From the NCBI RefSeq assembly GCF_002127325.2, contig NC_035443.2, forward strand, positions 27,433,838 to 27,497,837: a stretch of DNA of 64,000 bases, in the 5' to 3' direction. The position numbers were made by a program, and so were the translations under genes. Shown here one piece after another: positions 21,874 through 32,762 of this stretch. A model generated the notes under the pieces. That model worked only from the letters and a program-made list of their open reading frames with translations. It made no database searches and was not told the origin of the DNA. Positions within the stretch are counted from its first letter, which is position 1, and each line of letters opens with the position of its first letter. This DNA is from Helianthus annuus. Lineage: Eukaryota; Streptophyta; Magnoliopsida; Asterales; Asteraceae.

Positions 21874-22696
21874 TAGGGCTGTTCACGAGCCGAGCCGAAC
21901 CGAGCGGACCTTTGCTCGTGCTTGGCTCGTTTACAAATCGAACCGAGCGGAGCGGCTCATATAAAACCGAGCCACAAATCAAGCGAGCATTCTCCGAGCA
22001 GTAAATATTCCGAGCGAGCGTCTAGCGAAGTTCGAGCGATTTGGACAACCGTGTCGCCCAATTTAAATTTGCTGAGACAGTGACAATGTTGGGTCTCAAG
22101 TTTTCATGTCTTTAAAAACAGGCACATTTCATGGCATAATATTTTTCTTATGAATAACAATGTTGTGGCCGACGAGGCGATGATCATATTACACGAACAA
22201 TGACGTTGAGAGAAGGAGACGATCGACTTAGTGTAACGGCATGAAACATTGAGGCGATGAGCAGACTGTCGTTTATCGGTTTAGGGTTTAACTTTTAGAT
22301 TTTATATTAATCTTTTTATTGGCTTGATTGAGCTAGTACGCATAGATATAGTTGTAAATTTGTATATAGTTGACCAAAATCTAATAGAGTGGTATATATA
22401 AAACTATAAATTTAATTTTATATTTAAGTATATATGTATGTATGTGTATATATATATGTGTGTGAGTGTATATATATGTATAATTTATATTTGTGTGTAT
22501 ATATATACTAATGAATAATAATAATTCGAGTCGAACCGAGCCGAGCGGACCTTTGCTCATGCTTGGCTCGTTTACAAACCGAACCGAGTAGAGCGGCTCG
22601 TTTACAACCGAGCGTCAAATCGAAAGAACATTTTTCGAGCAATTTCCGAACGAGCGTCGAGCGAGCGACGAGCAACGAGTGGTTTGAACGGCCCTA
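21874..22696. mobile_element. non-autonomous hAT-like element, 823 bp
   Basis: Perfect 8-bp duplication ccgccatg at 21866-21873 and 22697-22704, the length expected for hAT. Termini TAGGGCTGTTCA and (opposite strand) TAGGGCCGTTCA. Near each end lies a copy of a segment rich in cgagccgagc, in direct orientation (about 21885-22050 and 22528-22690). The AT-rich middle has TA/TG microsatellite. No transposase. The frames in 22563-22850 are repeat artefacts. Confidence 0.9.
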
Positions 22697-22845
22697 CCGC
22701 CATGTCAGATTCGTAGCCCCGCTCCACGCCCGGGCTGAAACCTCCGCCAATGAGGCCACACCGAAACTCAAGCCCACCCGGGGTGGTGACTTGGACGTTT
22801 GTACCCAACCCACGCCCCAACCCCGCCGCATACCCCATAGTCTAG

Positions 22846-23017
22846 TCTAAATAACATACCTAAATAAAAATTAATAATCTCTGATTCCAAGTAACCTTAG
22901 ACCCTTATGTTGCAATTACCACATTGATCGTTAATAAACATTGCTTATGTAAACCTTTGAATCGCCATATTGGATCTTTTTCTATTTTGGTTATGAATAA
23001 AAATTTTCTTTGGCTAT

Positions 23018-23050
<33 letters not shown>
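22846..23050 (+). repeat. intergenic segment ending in A31 tract
   Basis: 31 consecutive A at 23020-23050 after a gene-3'-end-like AT-rich stretch (taaaca, aataaaaa words). It could be the tail of a retroposed transcript or LINE/SINE, but no target duplication was found. Confidence 0.5.
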
Positions 23051-23052
<2 letters not shown>

Positions 23053-23148
23053 CACATAAAGTTCTGTCATAATGCTGTTTGTTTAAGTTTACCCATTATT
23101 ATTTTTTTTTATCATGTCTTGTCAGCATGTTAACGCATACATGATATA

Positions 23149-23471
23149 TCTATAATCTATAATACTATATTAAGAGAATTGAGTTTTCTATTCTTTTTGT
23201 AATTTTGCCTAGGTACAAATCTTGTAGCATCACGTACAAATGAAGCAAACCATTTTAGAGGGGGGAAACTTGGATATTGTCTAAAGTTTTAAGACACTTT
23301 GAGGGCAATCTAGACATTTCATCCATGGAATCCATGCCCACTTATGTCTTCCATTAATCGAATAAAATTAAGAAATTAAATAAAGTTTTATTATAATTAA
23401 AGGAATTAGTTGATTAAATTAAAGGTTAGACATGCAACCTTTGGGATTTTGATGATTTAATAGTATGTATA
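23149..23471 (+). mobile_element. Helitron-like 5' end fragment
   Basis: Begins tctataatctataatac and continues with ttaagagaattgag. It is homologous over about 200 bp to the Helitron-like 5' end at 24391. Cut by the Mutator-like insertion at 23481. A candidate 3' partner is the CTAG end at 29976. Confidence 0.5.
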
Positions 23472-23480
23472 AATATAAAT

Positions 23481-24379
23481 GGGATTATTACATATATCCC
23501 CTTATTTAGAACTTTAATTACATATTTACCCGACCCAAACATTTAATTACACATTTCCCCCTCTTATGGCATAATGACACAATTACCCTTTTCAAACATA
23601 AAAAGAACACCCTAAAACCTTTCATCCTCTCCCTCCCATGACCTCGCACACTCCTCCTCCCTGGTGTGTTAACAATCGTTGCCAAATCTGAAATCCCCAC
23701 TGGCGAACCACTAATCCTAACACCACCGGCGAACCACCAATCCTAACCGTTGACGAGAAGAAACCAATGACTATAACCGACAACACACCATCATGTTCAG
23801 AAACCTAACCGTAACGGGAGACGAGAACGGGCACATCTTTTATTAGTACCAACGATGTGTTCAGATTCCTGACCGAAACCAGAGGAGAAATGTATTTTGG
23901 TGTGTCTTGTACTTGTTTTCTTACCTTTCCATTGTCTGTTTCACTGATTTTTTTCTGGATACCAAAACGCAGATGTGATCCATTGACTGCTAAACTGATG
24001 AGGCAACAGTTATTCGTTGCAAGTAAAAGCATTTGTTTCTCTTTGTTACATTTTGTTTCATGTTTACATGTCTGATTTGTTTTTTTTCTTTAATTTTATC
24101 TAGGAAACGATATTATTTAAAAAAGAGTCCTAAAAAGGAAAAAGTCCTAAAAAACGCTCAAGAAAAAGGCAACAAAAAGTACTACTTAAAAGGGCAAATT
24201 TGAAATTTTTGTGGTTTAGCAAAAAAAAAAGGGTAAAATAGTCATTCTCTAATATGTTTTTAATGAAATGGGTATATTTGATATTTTTAGTTTTCAGTAA
24301 GAGGAAATATGTAATTTAATTTTTGGTTTGGGTAAATATGTAATTTATGAAATTTGTAGGGGATATATGTAATTCCCCC
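23481..24379. mobile_element. Mutator-like (TIR-MULE) non-autonomous element, 899 bp
   Basis: Perfect 9-bp duplication aatataaat at 23472-23480 and 24380-24388. Long imperfect TIRs of about 100 bp, with ttacatatatcccc near both ends. The middle (23690-24060) is less AT-rich than its surroundings and contains an intron-like T-rich stretch ending in AG at about 23971, followed by a short open stretch and GT. This may be a captured host exon, but I cannot identify it. Confidence 0.85.
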
Positions 24380-24406
24380 AATATAAATAATCTATACTTC
24401 TATACT

Positions 24407-24935
24407 ACCTTATTAAGAGAACTAGGATTTTTACCCTTTTGTTAACTTTACATTGTGTACACATTTTGAAGCAACATGTACAAAAGAGCCAAGCTAATTT
24501 AGAGGGGGTAACTTGCGCATTTCCCAAAAAATTAAGACACTTTAGGGGAATTTTAGTGATTTCGGCACCTTTGTAACCTATAATTAAGATAAATGTATAA
24601 AATTTTTCATAAGTACTACTCATCAATATTTTATGATTATCAGATAAATGTATAAAATTAATAATATTATTACCTTATTAAGAGAACTATGATTTTTACC
24701 TTTTTGGTAATTTTAAATTGTGTACACATTTTGAAGCAACATGTACAAGAGAGCCAAACTATTTTAGAGGGGGTAAACTTGCGCATTTCCCAAAAATTTA
24801 AGAAACTTTAGGGGCATTTTAGTGATTTCGGCACCTTTGTAACCTATAATTAAGATAAATGTATAAAATTTTTCATCAGTACTACTCATCAATATTTTAT
24901 GATTATCAGATAAATGTATAAAATTAATAATATTT
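24407..24935 (+). repeat. 265-bp tandem duplication at Helitron 5' end
   Basis: Two units, 24407-24671 and 24672-24935, both starting accttattaagagaacta, with few differences. Each unit includes the Helitron 5' subterminal region, so the 5' end is doubled. Confidence 0.9.
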
Positions 24936-25436
24936 CAAACATATATTTATATAACAAGTGATCAAAACCAAACTCCTCGTGGAATTGAAAACTCAATTAA
25001 ATCAATAAATAAACATATAATTGGAATTAACTCTTTTTGTTGAATGCAGTGTAACTTAAATAATTCGTTTCATTTTATCAAGTGTCGTAACCGATCTTGC
25101 TTAAATGGCTATCATTGAGAATCAAAGAAATCGTTATAACCACTTTGATGAAAGTTTTTTATATATAAAAAAGAAACATACCGTCATGTGAATCAATTCA
25201 GTTTGAAATTGTTCTAAAATCATCATTGAACCAAAACTGCAAATGTTGCATCTTCTGGCAAAAGTAACCTCCATGACCGGATAGCATCACCATCTTGTTA
25301 ACTCAACGACGTCTAATCACAACATCTTTGAATTGGAGCACCGCTGCAATTGTGTGAAGTCATCTGAGCTATCACATCAGATCCAACCACAACCTTCATC
25401 TTTGCTTGCCAATTTAACACAACCGCTAGCAATATC

Positions 25437-26743
25437 TATAACAACCTTCCTAAAACCCTTAACATGCCCTACACGTCTTAAAATATACTCCGTATACAAA
25501 AAACGTACCTAATATACCTTTATATTTAAAAAAAGTCAAATAAAAACCAGATTATAGGGCTCTCGCAGGGCGCGACCCCCTTAAGATAAGTAGTCGCGGG
25601 CCGCGACAAGGTGGCACCAAGCGGCACCAGGTTGCTCCACGTGTCCACATACGTGCGAGATCTACACCGTTGATTCACCCAAGCTAGGACCTACCCTAGG
25701 TCTCTCACGGGCCGCGTAAATTTGAGAGCAGGCGCTCGCGGGCCGCGAGACGCCATGTTTCCAGCCTATATAAGGAGGCTTCGACCTTAGTTCAACTCGT
25801 TCAAAATTTTCTTTCCCTCTCTAAATATTATAAGCTAAAACTCTCGGGTATTATACCCCTAAAAAGTGAAGCTTTGCCTCGTCGTAAGTATTATAACCCC
25901 CGGTTACGTATTAGTTACTCTACCGGATTGATATAGGGCTACGTAACGCATGTCAAGCCTCTGCCTGATTCGGTCGTTAGACTTCTGTCTTGGGGGTATG
26001 GCTAATGTGAATTGGGTTATCTTACTAACACGTGTGCATTGTTTAATTTTAATAGATTATAACCAGGAAATCACCAGAAAGCAGTAGTATTATCTAAAAT
26101 AGCAAAGTGAGTCATTCTCTTTTTCTACCAAACTCTATTACCAAAACCTCAATTGTCTTAAATTATGATAACAGTGATTGAGTCTATGTATTCTACAATT
26201 ACTGTCGGTATGTTGGGGTTTTGTATACATTACTTGTTACTACACTGTGAGTAGTAGCATGACCACAAGTCAGGATTGACAGTACCATGGGTGGTAATTG
26301 GGTAGATAAAAACATTGTAATCTCTCTCAATACTGTAAAGTATAAAAACTTGTTTTGATTAAACTGGGATGCACTCGCCAGTATTTCTTGCTGATAAAAC
26401 TTTTAAAAACGCGTTTCAGGTAACTTAATGTGAAGCTAATAAAAGCCAGCTGGAGAGCACTGAAAGCTTGGAAAAGTGGCTATAAAAATTACCTAAATAA
26501 GAAAGGAGTTTTATTTCAATAAATTAGGGTTTATCCCTATAAACATATTACAAATGGAAACTTAGGTTTTTCCCATTTATTTATTATTTATAAAAGTGTG
26601 GTGTTTTAACTCTGATAAACTATTTACTAACTACGGTCCTGATGTTTAATTTTCGCTTCCAAATTAATAAACACCGATACCACCGGTTCTGTGTGCTGCT
26701 CGCGGCCGCCCGCCCCTCGGGGCAAGGGGTCGGGGGTGCGACA
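25437..26743 (+). mobile_element. solo LTR of Tekay-type gypsy (relative of copy 1)
   Basis: 1307 bp starting TATAACAACC and ending GGGGGTGCGACA, homologous to the LTRs at 1-1203 and 6152-7137 on the opposite strand. TATA box tatataa at 25767-25773. Near-duplication of the target, atatc (25432-25436) and ctatc (26744-26748). No internal region, so LTR-LTR recombination is likely. It has its own GC-rich dyads (ctcgcgggccgcgag, gtcgcgggccgcgac). Confidence 0.85.
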
Positions 26744-26748
26744 CTATC

Positions 26749-28195
26749 ATTCCCATTTTCGGGATTAATAGTTCAATTGCAGTGGTCCAAGACCAATCAG
26801 AAGTGCTCTCATCTCAGTTAAGCCGGAAAAGACAACGCGCAACCAAACGCAACCGCCACCTCAAGCCTTTGTCTATCTTGTCTTCTGAATGCCCATCCTT
26901 TTTACGATCACATAAAAATATTACACAGACCTTTTAGAATCATCAATAGGTTAGACAGATTTTGTTTTCTATAGCCGATAACTTAGTTCCATTTTAGAGA
27001 AGTCAGGATCATCAACAGCGCCCACGACACTTCAAAACAAATAGGTACACAAATAATTTGTATTGCATCATTAACATTCATAATACTCAGGTACCACTGA
27101 AACAACCCCACAAGTCAAGGATGATAACAACGGGAAAAGTACGGCTTCCACTGAACCATCCTTAAGTGATTGTCATCAACCAAAGGATTTACCAACAAAT
27201 CAAAAGAAAAACAACCCCCTGGTACACCCACAACAACTTTCACTATTCATATAGTTTACGGCGTATACACAGTCCACGTTATTTGTATTAACAAAAAAAT
27301 GGTTTTTTAGCAACGTCCACGCACACATACAACACAATCAAAGAAATAGAGAATACCATTGATATATTGGTACGACGTCCACACCACTAAACACCCCAGC
27401 TCACCAGCAAACTAACGAACAAGACGATTGGGATGATGATGAACGGTGGACAACTAATGGACTAAATCAAGGAGACATTCAAACCTTATTTAAGTTAATC
27501 ATACTATCTCGTTCGACGTGGTTACTATGGTCACCCGATTTAAAATAAGTTGTCAATGACTTTCAAACGACCTTTTCTTCTTACCCTTAAGCATTTTAGT
27601 ACATTTTTGGGCCATTTGGCCAGAAATCAAATGATCACTTTTTTATACAAACAAACTGGGAAGTCCATATCAAAAAACTAAATAAATAAACAAGCCTACT
27701 ACTAAAATAGTAAAAAACAAACGAATAACTAAATGAAAAAAGAAACATGAGGTTCAGTTTGGTAAAGATTTCCACTTCCATTATCTCTTTTACCAACTAT
27801 TGTATTCTTGGTTTTTATGTCAATTATGCAATTCATGAATTGATATATTAATGATACTACCACAATACTTTAAAAGATAAACCAGGTGAAACAAACCATG
27901 CAAACTGAAGGCCAACACCGATTACACCTTAACTTTAGGTTTCATTTATGATATTGATTTCCAGTTAATTTTATTCAGTCCTAGATGATATGCTATATTT
28001 GTTCTTTCATCCAACCATTGTTACGCATTTCAAGTTAATTTATCATAACTCACATGTTTCGTTTTGTAAGATAAGAGTGACATGTTGGGTTTTGTAACTA
28101 ACAAACTTCATGCTTAAAAGTCAACATTTATAATACATATCATAAATGAATATGATATCAGTCGGGATACCCGCTACAACACACGAGCTTTCCCA
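26749..28195. other. Helitron interior, no gene seen
   Basis: About 1.4 kb of non-coding sequence of mixed composition, with no frame of interest and no further paired termini. Confidence 0.5.
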
Positions 28196-28379
28196 CTAGT
28201 TGATATACAAAGAGCTTTATGTCTTTTAATCACCATCCTAAACAAGAAAGTTGCTCAATATGATTATATCTTATTATTAAATATTTAAATTTTAAATCAA
28301 TTGACGATTAAGTTAGAAACCTTAGATCGTCTTGTTGGAAGCACAACAGAAAGTCTATGGTGATGATAGAAATAATTGT

Positions 28380-28425
28380 CCTATATATTAATTAATTATT
28401 AATTAATTAATTAATTAAAAATAAA
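28380..28425. repeat. TTAA-rich microsatellite
   Basis: Run of ttaattaattaa units in AT-rich DNA between the Helitron-like end and the MITE at 28490. Confidence 0.85.
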
Positions 28426-28489
28426 AATCGAATGTTTTGAACAGTACAAAACTAGAAAATGTTAAAATAATATATATATGGTTTTTTTA

Positions 28490-28809
28490 GACTACGGGGT
28501 ATAAGGCGGGGGTTGGGGCCTGGGTTGGAGAAAAACGTCTAAGTCACCACCCCGGGTGGGCTTGGGTTTGGACGTGGCCCCTTGGGCGGGAGTTTAAGGC
28601 CGGGCGTGGGTCATGCTAGCGATCCTATGTGGCCGGTTCTTATTGGCTTGTTGGCTAGGGCATAGCGGGCCATGTTTAACTTTTAAAATAGCCACGCCCC
28701 AAACCCCCGCCCCACCATACCGTCTTCAATGTGGGTCAGCCCAGCGAAGCCCACCCAAGCCACGTGTCAACACATGCCCCAAACCCTCGCCCCACCATAC
28801 CCCACGGTC
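28490..28809. mobile_element. 320-bp MITE of the local PIF/Harbinger family
   Basis: TIRs GACTACGGGGTATAAGGCGG and (opposite strand) GACCGTGGGGTATGGTGGGG. TTA duplication at 28487-28489 and 28810-28812. Its left 130 bp match the right end of the Harbinger element 10307-22842 in reverse orientation, so it is an internal-deletion derivative that could be moved by that family's transposase. The right TIR-like block occurs twice (about 28690-28725 and 28774-28809). Confidence 0.9.
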
Positions 28810-28851
28810 TTAATAGTTTTATTATCTTCTTTACTTAAGTTAGATAAGCTT

Positions 28852-29260
28852 TTGTCAACCGGTACTGGTATCGAAAATACCAGTACGGTTATCGGTACAT
28901 AAAGATAAAAATCGACACCACCCTGATACAGAAAACACTAAAAGTCGGTATCGAATTGACCTATATATTAAAAACAGAAGGGATTAAACAGTAACAATAA
29001 ATAAATATTAAAAAGAGTCTTTAATGAAAAGTAAAAAAAAATTGAAATGAATGAATAGTATTGGGTACCAGTATCAAATTTACTAAACTGGGTGTATTTT
29101 CGGTATTCGTTCAGCACCGGTATTTATCGGGTTTTACCCTCAAATACCGGTGTCGTACCAGTACCGACCGTATAATGCCATACTGTACCATATATTCGGT
29201 ACCGGTACCTATTTTTGGGGATTTCGATGACGGTATTTTCGGTACCGGTTGGTACCGAGC
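28852..29260. repeat. GGTACC-rich dispersed repeat, module 1
   Basis: Dense cggtaccgg and ggtaccgg palindromic words, ending ggtaccgagctcat. A diverged direct copy follows at 29490-29745. It resembles a non-autonomous DNA element, but the termini were not resolved. Reading frames here are artefacts. Confidence 0.6.
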
Positions 29261-29489
29261 TCATTAAATCATGTAGCAACGTAGCAATGCAAGTAATTGC
29301 ACAGTTTAGATTACTTTTCATACACATAGTAAGTAAACTGTATTTCGTTTGAATGAGGTTTTATATACACAACAACTTATTTTGATTTATTTTTTGTCTT
29401 TTTACGTAATGAATGAACTGTAGCATGTAAAATTAAGTTGGATATTTAGATTATTGATGAGAAAATCGTATCAAATCCTGTAATCAAAC

Positions 29490-29745
29490 CAGTATCGTAT
29501 CAGTACCAAATTTACTATACCAAATCATTTTCGGTACCAATTTGGTACCCACCTTTTGGCGTTTTCAGAATCGTTACTTTTGGTTCGACACCGGTCTAAC
29601 ACCATACCTATATTTATTGATTTTTACCTTCAAATACCATACCGTATTGTACCGAGCATTTTCGGTGCCGGTACCTAATTTCGATGATTTTCGGATCGGT
29701 ATTTTCGGTGCCGTTACAGGTACCGAGCTCATCCATATTTTAACG
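29490..29745. repeat. GGTACC-rich dispersed repeat, module 2
   Basis: Direct copy of the first module, offset by about 450-470 bp, ending in the same ggtaccgagctcat. Confidence 0.6.
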
Positions 29746-29924
29746 TGTTAGCACCGTAATAACTGAACTGAAAACAACCGGATTTCCAACGTGTAGGACG
29801 TGTGGGTTCTATTATTATATATTAGGTTATTTAAAATCGTTTTTTAGGACGGATTGACTATCCTTTTCACGACATTTTTATTTATGTTTTGATATTCGGT
29901 ATCTGCTTGCCGTTACTGACACGC

Positions 29925-29976
29925 GTTTTGCAGTCACTGGGTCCCCGCCGCAACGCGCGGACGGAAATTTAACTAG
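29925..29976 (+). mobile_element. Helitron 3' terminus
   Basis: GC hairpin (ccgc cgcaac gcgcgg) at about 29946-29960, then an AT stretch and CTAG at 29973-29976 followed by T. This is a textbook Helitron end. The 5' partner may be at 23149, or outside recognition. Confidence 0.65.
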
Positions 29977-30830
29977 TTGTATGAGAATTAAGATGGAGGT
30001 CTTTTAAAGTTGAATAATATATAATAGTCAGCAAAAGAGAATTGAAAGTTGGTGGTTACGGTTTCCTAAGGGAATTAATCAGCAAGGAAATATTAAAGAC
30101 GATGTGGACAGCAGTTACGAGCAATATTTTCGGAGTAGATTGTACGTCGAGTCGGTCTTCATATCGGTCCATCGGTCAGGTCGATTTGACCGGTTGATCT
30201 GGATATAAAAACCTGATGTTGCTGTAAATATTATAAAAATTAATAAAGTAAAATTTAAAAAAAATTATTCAAAATCCGGTTTAAACGCTTGGTTTTCTGG
30301 TCCGACCGCCAGAAACTTGTCCAACTGGCCGATTCGACTTAAAACGGGTCTGTAGGGTGAATCGGACCGGTCAGACACCCGGTTCCTTGTCCGGTCTGAA
30401 TTTCAAAACATAGGTTATGAGGACCCGTTGTGCAATTAATTAGAATTTAATTATAAAAATGATCGTCTATTATGTTCATGTTATGTGTTTTGGCGTCAAA
30501 CTTTCATTAGTTACACATTTAGACCTAAAGTTTGCTCAAACGTATATAACATATGTTTAGCAACAATATAGAAAGACTGCTTGTCATTTCCCATACAAAT
30601 ATGTTTCTCTTTTTAGTCAATTAATATACATTGGCCTAGGTCAACTTGCAAACTAAAAGAAAAATCATAATAAATAAAAGCTACATTGAAAAGAAAGAAA
30701 GAAAGAAAAAAAATTAGAACATTACAAGCAAGTGACAACGAAGCAAAATTGTGCAAAGCTCAACGGCTATGTAGCTAAAGCAAGGGCCGATTTTTGTTAA
30801 ATATTTTTGAACCTATTTTAAATTGGGCTT
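29977..30830. other. intergenic DNA with CGGT-rich repeat
   Basis: No gene seen. 30145-30400 is rich in accgg and ggtcc words around an AT-rich core and resembles another eroded DNA-element family. A gaaagaaagaaagaaa tract lies near 30695. Confidence 0.4.
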
Positions 30831-30848
30831 AGAATACTCAGAGTTACG

Positions 30849-31148
30849 CCAATGATCTCTAGATCAAGTGGTGGAGGGCTTGCATTTCTTTTGAGAGATG
30901 CAGGTTCGACTCTCACTTGGTGCAGAGTGAGGCACTGGTGGGCAATGATAGGAGACCCAGGAAAACCTGTGTTAGATCCTTGAGTCAAACGGGTTTTACC
31001 GGTAATTTCACTGTCGTGCCTACGGGCGGGTGGCTACCGGGTTTTTCCCGGAATTGGTGGTGGACTCGGGTTACTCTCGGAGTACTCCGTTTGTCCAGTG
31101 AGTGCCCCGAGAGTACTCGGGATTGAGTTTGTTGGCCGTTTAAAAAAA
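30849..31148 (+). mobile_element. tRNA-derived SINE, 300 bp, perfect TSD
   Basis: Perfect 18-bp target duplication agaatactcagagttacg at 30831-30848 and 31149-31166. The body starts with an A-box-like region (agatcaagtggtggagg) and has a B box ggttcgactct at about 30903, and ends in a poly(A) run. The element needs LINE machinery in trans. Shares words (cactgtcgtgc, ggttttacc, gtggtggag) with the minus-strand SINE at 31757-32069. Confidence 0.9.
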
Positions 31149-31166
31149 AGAATACTCAGAGTTACG

Positions 31167-31743
31167 AAAGAAACGGCAAATGGGCAGGCCGGAAAGATAG
31201 AAATCGAAATGTCATTTGGAGCATCCAAACGTCGCCAAAGTTAGTAATTGAGATGTGGAGACGTCGTTATGTCATGTCGCGGAACAATTATTCAATGGTC
31301 GCAAAAGCCGCGTGCATCGTTTTGCCCCTAACTTTTCGTATGATTTGTTGTGTTAGGGGGGAAGGGCACAACCCTAACCTGCTCGAAATTGCACCAATCT
31401 TGCATTGTCCACTTACTTTTACACAAATTCAACCCAAAACCCACTATTGGTGGCACTACTACACTAAGCCATGGACCCACCTTTTTACACTACCCTTTCT
31501 CTCCCTACACACTACTCTCTCTTACCCACAACACTTATCAATTGGTAACTAAAATCCCAACCTACTACCCGATTTGGGGTACCCGAGAACGGGTAGCGGT
31601 GGTGTTAAAGATTCGGGAAACCCCACCCGAAACCCAAATCGGTGAGTGCTGCCGCCCCCTTAATTGGAAATAGTGGCCGTTTCTAAATATTGTGTTAACT
31701 GCTAATTCTACATCAATAATTAAGTTTGATTTTTGTTTAATTT
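31167..31743. other. intergenic, nothing recognised
   Basis: About 580 bp with no credible gene. A short symmetrical stretch (acccgatttggggtacccgagaa region, 31565-31650) is C/G rich. The open frames here are short and overlap each other. Confidence 0.4.
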
Positions 31744-31756
31744 CCGAAAGATGTTT

Positions 31757-32069
31757 TTTTAATGAACAACGAATCCTACAAATGAGCTACTGGCGAAATT
31801 CACCATATCGGGATACACTCGTATCCGAACTGGGGAAAACCCTCGCCTAGGGCAGAAGCTCGTGAACACTCGCCCAAAAGCACGACAGTGCGGTGAGGTA
31901 AAACCCATTTAGTTCTAGGATCGAGCTAGCGATCGCCGCCTACTCGCCTAGTCACCCATCATCACCAGGTGCCGCTGAAAACTAATGGGGAGAAGCAGAA
32001 ATTGAACTTGGGTCTCTTGGAAACCCAGTCTCTCCCTTAGCACTCCACCACAAGCTCATTAGCTAGCTT
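31757..32069 (-). mobile_element. tRNA-derived SINE, second copy of the family
   Basis: Minus strand. Near-perfect duplication ccgaaagatgttt (31744-31756) and ctgaaagatgttt (32070-32082). 5' A-box-like gagcttgtggtggagtg, B-box-like aagttcaatttc, tail of A residues next to the left duplication. Related to the SINE at 30849-31148 but diverged. Confidence 0.8.
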
Positions 32070-32353
32070 CTGAAAGATGTTTTAGTTGCTAATGTTTCCT
32101 TGTCAAAATGAAAATATTGTTGATTTGTTGGTCCGAAGCCCAAGAGGGGGGCTTATAACAATTAAATTCAGAAAAAGTGCCAACTTTTTACTCACTCTAG
32201 ACCTTGTCCGTGACAAGTGGTGAAAAAAAGCATACCACACATAAATATGCCTAACAAATCTGGTATAGGTAACTGGGCATACTAATTACGTATCTAATTG
32301 AGCTGTTGGTCTAATAAGAGGGCTGAATAATGAATAATTTAAAGTGAGTGAAT

Positions 32354-32762
32354 GGGTAATGCTAGACAGAAAACCCTCAAATTCTTAGAAAACTCTGGAA
32401 ACCCAAATCTCCCCCCATTTTTACCCAACCTCCCGACATTTTTTTTTTTTTTGAAAAAAATTACACATGTAATATACATGTTTTAGAGTGTTTTGGGCCA
32501 AAAAAAACAAAAAAGCGCCGAAGGGATTTTTTTAAAAAAAATAAACAAAATTCAGTGCCTAACATGTGTTAGACAAAAATGCTGAAAGTTGCTGAAATTT
32601 TTTTTTTTAAATTATCCCTTCGGTGCTTTTTTGATTTTTTTGGCCCAAAACTCTTAAAAACATGTATATTACATGTGTTATTTTTTTCAAAAAAAAAATG
32701 TCGGGAGGTTGGGTTTTCTAAGGTTTTTTATATAGATAGGGTTTTCTATCTAGCCCTACCCC
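32354..32762. mobile_element. fold-back (long inverted repeat) element
   Basis: Arms of about 110 bp (32424-32533 and 32604-32713) are near-complementary, spaced by about 70 bp. Outer termini gctagacagaaaaccct and agggttttctatctagc are also inverted. The whole could form a long hairpin and, if transcribed, small-RNA precursor. No clear target duplication; a Mutator-type MITE is possible. Confidence 0.75.

Larger units (their letters stand above)
10307..22842 (-). mobile_element. PIF/Harbinger DNA transposon with two nested insertions
   Basis: TIRs: left GACCGTGGGATATATTGGGG, right (opposite strand) GACTATGGGGTATGCGGCGG. Flanking triplets are TAA (10304-10306) and TAG (22843-22845), a slightly eroded TWA duplication. 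It carries a minus-strand transposase pseudogene in two parts, 21320-21724 and 10609-11404, separated by the gypsy element 11405-21314. A hAT-like element (21874-22696) sits in its right end. The 320-bp MITE at 28490-28809 shares its termini and subterminal sequence. Without the insertions the element is about 1.8 kb. Confidence 0.85.
24391..28199 (+). mobile_element. Helitron-like element, 3.8 kb, with nested solo LTR
   Basis: 5' end TCTATACTTCTATACTACC preceded by A. 3' end CTAG at 28196-28199 followed by T, with a short hairpin (acccg...cgagc) just upstream. A|T insertion and TC...CTRR ends are Helitron rules. No Rep/helicase reading frame, so non-autonomous. Inside lie a 265-bp tandem duplication (24407-24935) and the solo LTR 25437-26743. 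The pairing of these two ends is inferred. Confidence 0.55.

Noticed and set aside
22563..22850. 95-residue frame on the plus strand
   Set aside because: Runs from the hAT subterminal repeat into the Harbinger end; a composite of two element termini.
24391..24935. Direct repeats considered as a CRISPR-like array
   Set aside because: Only two long units, no short repeats with unique spacers, and the DNA is eukaryotic.
30903..30920. B-box-like word as part of a tRNA gene
   Set aside because: No cloverleaf and no mature tRNA ends; part of a SINE with TSD.
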